Shown: one piece after another, positions 58,152 through 64,000 of the stretch | Layout of the letters: every line of letters starts with the position of its first letter | Position numbering within the stretch: position 1 is the stretch's first letter | From: Oscillospiraceae bacterium | GTDB taxonomy: Bacteria > Bacillota > Clostridia > Oscillospirales > Oscillospiraceae | Direction of reading: 5' to 3' | Assembly (NCBI GenBank): GCA_016286665.1 | Contig: JAEETX010000002.1 | Location: 27,128-91,127, forward strand | DNA: 64,000 nucleotides | The notes under the pieces: model-generated | Seen by the model: only the letters and a program-made list of their open reading frames with translations | What the model was told of the DNA's origin: nothing | Databases searched by the model: none | Position numbers and translations under genes: made by a program

Positions 58152-59618
58152 TCAGCCCTCGCCGTTATACTCCATAATGACCAGGCAGCTCATTTTCCGG
58201 GTCTCCCGATCATAGGTATAGGTCTTCGAGTGCTTGAAGCCGCCGCTTTCGTAGACGTCGGTGAGGATGTTGCCGTCCTCGTCGTAGGTGTATTCCTCCA
58301 CGTAATAGTAGTCTTCGCCGCTGGTCTTTTCCATCTTTACCAGCAGACCGCGCTCGTCATAGGTCCATACCTGGAGGCTGTTGCCGTAGACGCCGGTCTC
58401 CTCGCTCTGAACCAGAAGGCCATTCTCGTCGAACACCTGGTCGGTGGCAGTGCTGCCGTAGGGGTCCCGGGCTTCGATATGGATCACGTTGCCCGCTTCG
58501 TCGTAGGTAAAGGCATTGTAGTAGACGCTGCCTCCGAAGGAGCTGGTCTCCTCCTTTATCCTGCCGTTTTCATATACGCATTCGTAAGAGGCAACGATCT
58601 CGCCATCGTCGTCGGTAGTCACGCTTCGGATGGTGTTTCCGTCCGCGTCCAGGGTGAATTCTTCGACGCTCTTGACCTCGTCGTTCTCGGCATAGACTTT
58701 CTTGATTTCCCGGTCATTCTCGTCATAGGTGTAATAATCGGCGCTGCTGCCGGCGTTGTTTACCGTCTCCTTGATCACGAGATTGCCGTGATCGTCATAG
58801 GTGTACGTTGTCTCTGACACGACGTCGCCCACGGCGTGGTAGATTTCCTTTGCGAGGTTCCCCCAGATGTCGTAGGTGTATTCCGTCGTGCTGTGTTCCT
58901 CCCAGCCGTCGTCCCCGAAGCTGTAGACGTTGTCGCGGACCAGCTTCACAGGCCGGCCAAGCTCATCATAGGTGTACGCATGACTCTCCGAGCCGTATTC
59001 TCCCTCGTTGAGGTAACTGAGCTCACGGCCCATCTCGTCATAGACATAGACTGTATGGGAGGTCGCCGCGCCGTTCTCGTTGTAGATCGTCTCCTGGGTC
59101 AGCCAGGGCGTGGGCCAGCTCCAGGCGTAGCTGATGACGATCACGGTGCGGGAGGCGGTGTCATAATCCACCTTGAAGCCCAGGACTTCTTCCAGCTCCT
59201 TGAGCTGGAAGAAGTTGCCGCCGCCGATGTTGTAGACGGAAAGGCCCTCGCACAGCACTCCGTCGACCAGGAAGCTCTGGCTGCTGACGGTGGCCGTGGC
59301 GCTTTTGTCCTCGCCGACGATCAGTTCGCTGCCGTTGGGGGTAATGTAGGGCATGCCGGTGGTGACCACCATCTGTCTGGCTTCCGTGTCATAATCCACG
59401 TTGAACTGGCTGCCGGTTCCGTTCAGCAGGGCGGCCAGGTCCCGCAGCTTGAAGTAGTTATAACCGTCGATGTTGTATTTTTCGCATTCGATGAGCTTCC
59501 CGTCCACCCGCAGCTTCTGGTTGGACAGGACAACCTTCGCATCCGCCGCCAGAGCCCCGGCGGGCAGCAGCGCAGCCGCCAGAAGGACGATCAGAAGGAT
59601 ACTGGCGATTCTTTTCAT
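58152..59618 (-). CDS. Secreted protein with stalk-like domain and YD-type repeats, paralog of the downstream gene
   Basis: KYNIDGYNYFKLRDLAALLNGTGSQFNVDYD; repeats VYDEMGRELSYL, TYDELGRPVKLV, TYDIWGNLAKE, TYDDHGNLVIKE, TYDEAGNVIHIE, TYDERGLLVKME, TYDEDGNILTDV. Confidence 0.85.
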   Translation of the reverse strand: MKRIASILLIVLLAAALLPAGALAADAKVVLSNQKLRVDGKLIECEKYNIDGYNYFKLRDLAALLNGTGSQFNVDYDTEARQMVVTTGMPYITPNGSELIVGEDKSATATVSSQSFLVDGVLCEGLSVYNIGGGNFFQLKELEEVLGFKVDYDTASRTVIVISYAWSWPTPWLTQETIYNENGAATSHTVYVYDEMGRELSYLNEGEYGSESHAYTYDELGRPVKLVRDNVYSFGDDGWEEHSTTEYTYDIWGNLAKEIYHAVGDVVSETTYTYDDHGNLVIKETVNNAGSSADYYTYDENDREIKKVYAENDEVKSVEEFTLDADGNTIRSVTTDDDGEIVASYECVYENGRIKEETSSFGGSVYYNAFTYDEAGNVIHIEARDPYGSTATDQVFDENGLLVQSEETGVYGNSLQVWTYDERGLLVKMEKTSGEDYYYVEEYTYDEDGNILTDVYESGGFKHSKTYTYDRETRKMSCLVIMEYNGEG

Positions 59619-59664
59619 GATGTCTTTCCTTTCTGTTGGAGTAATGAAATATCACATATCCTAT

Positions 59665-59693
59665 CTTATACCACGAGCGGCGGTGTTTTGCAA
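59665..59693 (-). promoter_or_regulatory. Candidate promoter of the YD-repeat gene
   Basis: Minus strand TTGCAA - 17 bp - TATAAG. Confidence 0.65.
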
Positions 59694-59697
59694 CGGT

Positions 59698-60861
59698 TCA
59701 TCCCAGAATCGCCTGATACTGCTCCGGCGTCAGGGTGCAGTGGAAGAACAGCTCGTAGAAGCGATTGACTTCGGTAAAGAGGTCATAGGATACATACGCC
59801 GGATACAGGGTCTTCAGCAGCCAGAGAATGCCAAGATAACGCTGGACGGAGGCCGGGAAGCCCATCCAGTTGTAAGGTCCGTAAGGCGCTTTGGCGTAGT
59901 TCCCGTTTTTCACGGCGCTCAGCTGCTGCCACACCGGGTCCTCCCCCACCGTGTCCCCCACGCTGTCATAGGAAAAGACGATGAATTCCGGGTCCCAGAG
60001 CAGCAGCTGCTCCATATCCGTTTCGTTGCCGGTGCCCTTGCTGCTGGGATCCTCCAGCACCGCGGCGTTGTCCGACACAAGGTCGATGATCTCCGAATGA
60101 TAGGAGCCTTTGGCGATGACGTTCAGGCCCTCGTCCCCCAGGAGATAGAGCATCCGCACCCGGTTTTCACCGACGGCAGCCATGGTATCCTCCGCCAGGG
60201 ACATGATCTCGGCACAGTAGTCTGCCAGGTTCTCCGCCCGGTCTTCCAGGCCCAGGAGCGCGCCCAGCTTCCGGTAGGCCTCCGGCATGGTGGCGGTGGC
60301 GGCGTCGATATGGAGGAAGGGAATGCCCGTCTGCTCCGTCAGGGCGGCCAGGTCCTCACCGATGCTCTTTTTCGGTTCCCCTATATCCAGCACGATCTCC
60401 GGCGCGGCGGCCAGCAGTTCTTCCAGATTCAGCTCCCCCTTGCCGCCGTAGAGCTGGCCCAGAACGGGAAGCCGGAAATACTCCGGCGCAAAATAGGCTT
60501 CCGCCCCTGCGTCCCAGGCGTTGGCGACGGCGATCATCTTCTCCGGCGCGAGGGCAAAGAGCACGATCTGGCTCATGGGCCCGGTAACGGCGACGCGGCT
60601 GATCTCCGCCGGGATGGTCAGGGTCCGCCCCGTGTCGTCGGTGTATTCCACCGTGAGAGCTTCGCCGGGCACTGCGGGGGCTTCCGTAACCTCCGGGGTT
60701 TCCGTGGGCTGCGGTGCGGCAGGCGCTTCCGAAGGCGCGGGCGTTTCCGCGGGTGCGGGCGAAGGGCTGTTTGCAGGCTGCGCCGACGGCTTTCCGCAGG
60801 CGGCCAGAGCGGCAAGCAGGCACAGGGCCAAAAACAGGCTGACGATTCTTCTGAGCTTCAT
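59698..60861 (-). CDS. ABC transporter substrate-binding lipoprotein (iron-siderophore/cobalamin type)
   Basis: Lipobox LLAALAACGKP; Pro-rich linker; VEYTDDTGRTLTIPAEISRVAVTGP, LAALTEQTGIPFLHID. Confidence 0.92.
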   Translation of the reverse strand: MKLRRIVSLFLALCLLAALAACGKPSAQPANSPSPAPAETPAPSEAPAAPQPTETPEVTEAPAVPGEALTVEYTDDTGRTLTIPAEISRVAVTGPMSQIVLFALAPEKMIAVANAWDAGAEAYFAPEYFRLPVLGQLYGGKGELNLEELLAAAPEIVLDIGEPKKSIGEDLAALTEQTGIPFLHIDAATATMPEAYRKLGALLGLEDRAENLADYCAEIMSLAEDTMAAVGENRVRMLYLLGDEGLNVIAKGSYHSEIIDLVSDNAAVLEDPSSKGTGNETDMEQLLLWDPEFIVFSYDSVGDTVGEDPVWQQLSAVKNGNYAKAPYGPYNWMGFPASVQRYLGILWLLKTLYPAYVSYDLFTEVNRFYELFFHCTLTPEQYQAILG

Positions 60862-60900
60862 GGTATTCTCCTCTTTTCATATTATTACTATTTGAGATAA

Positions 60901-61070
60901 TTAAGGCAACACCGCGTTAGTTCTCGGCACACATCTTGCTTGCATCATGTTCCGTCATATTGCCCGAAAATCTTGGCCGATACAGGAAGTATTACCCGCG
61001 ATTTTCAGACAATCTGACGAAAATTCTGACTGCGCAATCTGCGCACCAGAATTGTGCGGTGTTGCCTTAA
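60901..61070. mobile_element. MITE-like element, 170 bp
   Basis: 15-bp perfect terminal inverted repeats TTAAGGCAACACCGC...GCGGTGTTGCCTTAA; the outer TTAA may be the target duplication; internal hairpin AATTCTGACTGCGCAATCTGCGCACCAGAATT; no credible ORF. Confidence 0.75.
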
Positions 61071-61117
61071 GTGTATAAGAAAAGCAGAAATCCTGACCGA
61101 AACACGGCTCGCGCCGA

Positions 61118-61897
61118 CTATTCCGTAACGCTCCTGGGGATGCAGACGCGCACCCGGTCGTCATAGAGACTGCACACCCGGATATCCGCGCCGTAGAGCT
61201 TTTCCATCAGCGTCTCCGTCACCACCCTGGAGGGCGGACCCTCCGCGATCACACGGCCTTCCTGCATGGCGACCACGCTGTGGCTGAACAGGAACGCCTG
61301 TTCCGGGTTGTGGGTGGACTGGATGACGGTATAGCCCTGGGAAGTGAGCTGCCGCACCTGCTCCATGACCCGGATCTGATTGCCGTAATCCAGGTTGGCG
61401 GTGGGTTCGTCCAGCACCAGCACGTGCGCGTCCTGCACCAGGGCGCGGGCGATGAGCACCAGCTGCCGTTCTCCCCCGGAGATGTTGGTATAGCCCTTGT
61501 CGCGGAGGTGGGCGACCCCCACCCGCTCCAGGGCTTCCGCTGCGGCGGCCCGCTGCCGGGGACCCGGGGAGGACAGGAGAGACACCTGGGAGGTTGCGCC
61601 CATGAGCACCATATTGAATACGCTGTAATTAAAGGATGGATAGTGGGATTGGGGGATGTAGGCCACCTTTTTTGACAGGCTTCTGGCGCTGAGGCGGCGG
61701 GTATCCTCCCCGTCCACGGTGATGGAGCCGCTGTAGCCCTTCATCAGGCCCAACAGGCAGCGGAACAGGGTGCTTTTTCCCACCCCGTTCGGCCCCAGTA
61801 CGCTGGTGAGCTCGCCGGAGGCGGCGGTGAAGCTGACGCCGCGGAGCACTTCCCCGCTGCCGTAGCCGAAATGGAGGTCACGCACTTCGATACTCAA
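61118..61897 (-). CDS. FecE/BtuD-type ABC transporter ATP-binding protein
   Basis: LGPNGVGKSTLFRCLLGL, NISGGERQLVLIARAL, VLDEPTANLD. Confidence 0.96.
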   Translation of the reverse strand: MSIEVRDLHFGYGSGEVLRGVSFTAASGELTSVLGPNGVGKSTLFRCLLGLMKGYSGSITVDGEDTRRLSARSLSKKVAYIPQSHYPSFNYSVFNMVLMGATSQVSLLSSPGPRQRAAAAEALERVGVAHLRDKGYTNISGGERQLVLIARALVQDAHVLVLDEPTANLDYGNQIRVMEQVRQLTSQGYTVIQSTHNPEQAFLFSHSVVAMQEGRVIAEGPPSRVVTETLMEKLYGADIRVCSLYDDRVRVCIPRSVTE

Positions 61898-62958
61898 AAG
61901 GCATCCCCCTTTCGGGTGATCAGCCAGACGAAGAAAGGCGCGCCGACAAAGGCGGTGAGGATGCCGATGGGGATCTCCGTCGCCAGCAGATTGCGGCTCA
62001 CATTGTCCACCGCCAGCATGAACGCCGCGCCGAAGAGCATGGAGGCCGGCGTCAGATGCCGGTAGTCGTTGCCCACCAGCTTGCGGCTCAGGTGAGGGAT
62101 CACCAGGCCCACCCAGCCGATCATGCCGCTCACGGCCACGCTGGCCGCCGTGATCAAGGTGGCGCAGAGGATGACGATGAGCCGCACCCGCCCGGCGCTG
62201 ACGCCCATGGTCCGCGCTTCATCATCCCCCAGGGTCAGCACGTTCACACGCCAGCGCAGCGCCAACAGCGGCGCAAGACCCACGGCCATGGGGACGACCG
62301 CCAGCCCTACCTGCTTCCATTTGGCCCCGGAGAGAGAGCCCATGAGCCAATAGGTGATCTCCGGCAGCTGGTTGGAGGGGTCCGCGACCAATTTAATAAA
62401 GGAAGTACCGGCGGAGAAAAGGGAACCCACCATGATGCCCGCCAGCACCAGCGTCAGCACCCGCTTGCCCCCCGCCACGCGGCTGATGGCGAATGCCGCC
62501 GCGACGGTGACGATGGAGAAGCAGAAGGCGGAGAAAGTGATCATCTGGCTGGCGGCCCCCAGAAGGATCGCCAGGGCCGCGCCGAAGGCCGCCCCGTTGG
62601 TAGCCCCCAGGATGTCCGGCGAAGCCATGGGGTTCTGGAAGACCCCCTGATAGGAAGCGCCGGAGACGCTGAGACAGCAGCCCACCATACAGCTCAGAAG
62701 AATGCGGGGCAGGCGGATGTTCCAAGCCACCGCCTCCATGCTGCCGTCCCAAAACGGCGTGACGCCCCAGTTTCCGGCGGCGGGGATCAGGGGACGCAGG
62801 AGGCTGCCCAGAGCATGAAGCAGCTTATTCAGAAGGATACCGCCCACCGCCGCAGGCGGCACCGGGTAACGGCCCAGAAGGAAGGAAACGAAGATCAGGA
62901 CCACCAGCACGGCGGCCAGGACCCAAAGCGCCCCCGTCCCCCGTTTTTCCTTCTCCAT
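61894..62958 (-). CDS. FecCD-type iron/cobalamin ABC permease
   Basis: RLPRILLSCMVGCCLSVSGASYQGVFQNPMASPDILGATNGAAFGAAL, GMIGWVGLVIPHLSRKLVGNDYRHLTPAS. Confidence 0.96.
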   Translation of the reverse strand: MEKEKRGTGALWVLAAVLVVLIFVSFLLGRYPVPPAAVGGILLNKLLHALGSLLRPLIPAAGNWGVTPFWDGSMEAVAWNIRLPRILLSCMVGCCLSVSGASYQGVFQNPMASPDILGATNGAAFGAALAILLGAASQMITFSAFCFSIVTVAAAFAISRVAGGKRVLTLVLAGIMVGSLFSAGTSFIKLVADPSNQLPEITYWLMGSLSGAKWKQVGLAVVPMAVGLAPLLALRWRVNVLTLGDDEARTMGVSAGRVRLIVILCATLITAASVAVSGMIGWVGLVIPHLSRKLVGNDYRHLTPASMLFGAAFMLAVDNVSRNLLATEIPIGILTAFVGAPFFVWLITRKGDAF

Positions 62959-63009
62959 GCCGGTTCCCCCTCTCCCCGCTTCATTATCTCTTTCCGTTTA
63001 TATTCTCAG

Positions 63010-63038
63010 ATTATATAATGCACCGTCCCTGATGTCAA
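63010..63038 (-). promoter_or_regulatory. Consensus promoter of the iron/cobalamin ABC operon
   Basis: Minus strand TTGACA - 17 bp - TATAAT. Confidence 0.8.
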
Positions 63039-63135
63039 GGGTGCCGCGCCCTGCTTTTCCCCCGGCGGCGGGGAAAAAGGAGCGGCATTTCCACTTATGG
63101 CGTTATAAGCTATTCTTATCGCAAGAGGAATTTCC

Positions 63136-63163
63136 TTGACTTATGGGGGAAGCATGATAGAAT
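63136..63163 (+). promoter_or_regulatory. Candidate promoter of the sugar-type binding protein gene
   Basis: TTGACT - 16 bp - TAGAAT. Confidence 0.6.
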
Positions 63164-63249
63164 GAGACGGTAATTTTTAAGAAATTACAAGCAAATTATT
63201 ACAGATCCTTTTCGCAATGCGAGAGGAACAAGGAAAAGGAGGACATTCC

Positions 63250-64000
63250 ATGAAGAAGATCCTGGCATTGGTCCTGGCTCTGATGATGGTATTTACCCTC
63301 GCTGCCTGCGGCGGCGAAGGCACTTCCACCACCCCCACCAGCCAGCCCACCGCGGCCCCGGCGCAGCCCGGCGGCAGTGATACGCAGCCTGCCGCGACCG
63401 GCAAGGCCTACCCCAACTGCAACCCCGACGGCAGCATCAACCTGGACACCATCGCCCATTATGACGCCGAGTATGACTACACCAAGAACCCCAAGTTCAA
63501 GGTCGCTTATCTCGTTCAGCAGAGCGGCCCTCTGTATCAGCAGTCCGCCGACGCTTATGAGCATTGGGCGCCCCTCTTCAACATGGAGTGGGCCGGCTTC
63601 ATCAGCGCCAACGGCGACTCCGACATGTTCCTGACCAACCTGCAGACCGCCATCGATCAGGGCGTCCGCGGCTTCATCCTGGACCCCGACGGCACTCTGT
63701 TCCCCTCCGTGCTGGCCAAGCTCTCCCAGTATCCCGACGTGTTCTGGATGAGCCAGATGTCTCCTCCCCGTGACGGCGAAGCCGGCGACGGAATCCCCCT
63801 GGGCGGCAACATGATCAACAACTACGTTGGCTTCGACAACGTGGAAGCCGGCCGTCAGGTCACCCGCCGTCTGGTCCAGTGGAAGAACGAGACCTATCCC
63901 GACGTTCCCTGGAGCGAAGTGGGCTTCCTGATGATGGACTACACCGTTTCTCCTCCCCTGGACGAGCGCCGCATCGGCTCTCTGGAGGTCTTCCTTGAGG
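63250..64000 (+). CDS. Sugar-type ABC transporter substrate-binding lipoprotein (periplasmic-binding-protein-like, 3' end cut)
   Basis: RBS AAAGGAGGACATTCC; MKKILALVLALMMVFTLAACGGEG lipobox; KFKVAYLVQQSGPLYQQSADAYEHWAPLFNMEW...LQTAIDQGVRGFILDPDG. Open to window edge; absent from ORF track. Confidence 0.9.
   Translation, partial: MKKILALVLALMMVFTLAACGGEGTSTTPTSQPTAAPAQPGGSDTQPAATGKAYPNCNPDGSINLDTIAHYDAEYDYTKNPKFKVAYLVQQSGPLYQQSADAYEHWAPLFNMEWAGFISANGDSDMFLTNLQTAIDQGVRGFILDPDGTLFPSVLAKLSQYPDVFWMSQMSPPRDGEAGDGIPLGGNMINNYVGFDNVEAGRQVTRRLVQWKNETYPDVPWSEVGFLMMDYTVSPPLDERRIGSLEVFLE

Noticed and set aside
56880-59060. Repeated TCGTCATAGGTGTA-type strings as DNA repeats
   Set aside because: They are the codons for TYTYDE in protein-level YD repeats and sit in frame; no independent DNA repeat is needed.
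60955-61164. 69-aa ORF across the MITE-like element
   Set aside because: Lies within and beyond the inverted-repeat element, overlaps the ABC ATPase 3' end, no SD or domain; treated as spurious translation of the repeat.

Overview
This 64 kb window is GC-rich chromosomal DNA of a Clostridia/Oscillospiraceae-like bacterium; taxonomy is inferred from gene content and order. It is densely coded, mostly on the minus strand. Main blocks: (1) a partial Fur/PerR regulator diverging from a NUDIX - Zn alcohol dehydrogenase - split transketolase operon; (2) a GH3 glycosidase; (3) a long minus-strand housekeeping/signalling run reading cdaA-cdaR-rseC-like-yicC-remA-gmk-rpoZ-priA-def-fmt-rsmB-rlmN-PP2C-PASTA kinase-rsgA; (4) a cysteine desulfurase-like gene plus DUF3343; (5) tig-clpP-clpX-lon; (6) rplS-lepB-rbgA-rnhB-yraN-dipeptidase-thrC-phosphoesterase; (7) a radical-SAM pair; (8) an M50-like peptidase diverging from a plus-strand tyrosine recombinase - MBOAT - DHHW - degenerate P-type-ATPase-like operon; (9) sleB, thrS, an acyltransferase, ychF, gltS, GH2; (10) a stalk-domain/degenerate NodB-like protein, a heterodimeric ABC exporter, and two tandem stalk-domain + YD-repeat secreted proteins; (11) a FecCD-type iron/cobalamin ABC operon with a 170-bp MITE-like element inside it; (12) a truncated sugar-type ABC binding protein at the right edge. 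Most promising for follow-up: the P1B-ATPase-like pseudoenzyme (41220-42692), a perfect 15-bp hairpin that buries the sleB ribosome binding site (43403-43440), the tandem stalk/YD-repeat proteins, the MITE in the iron operon, and the apparent dead polysaccharide deacetylase (51145-52326). I found no CRISPR array, tRNA or rRNA. All family calls come from reading motifs by eye; no database search was run.
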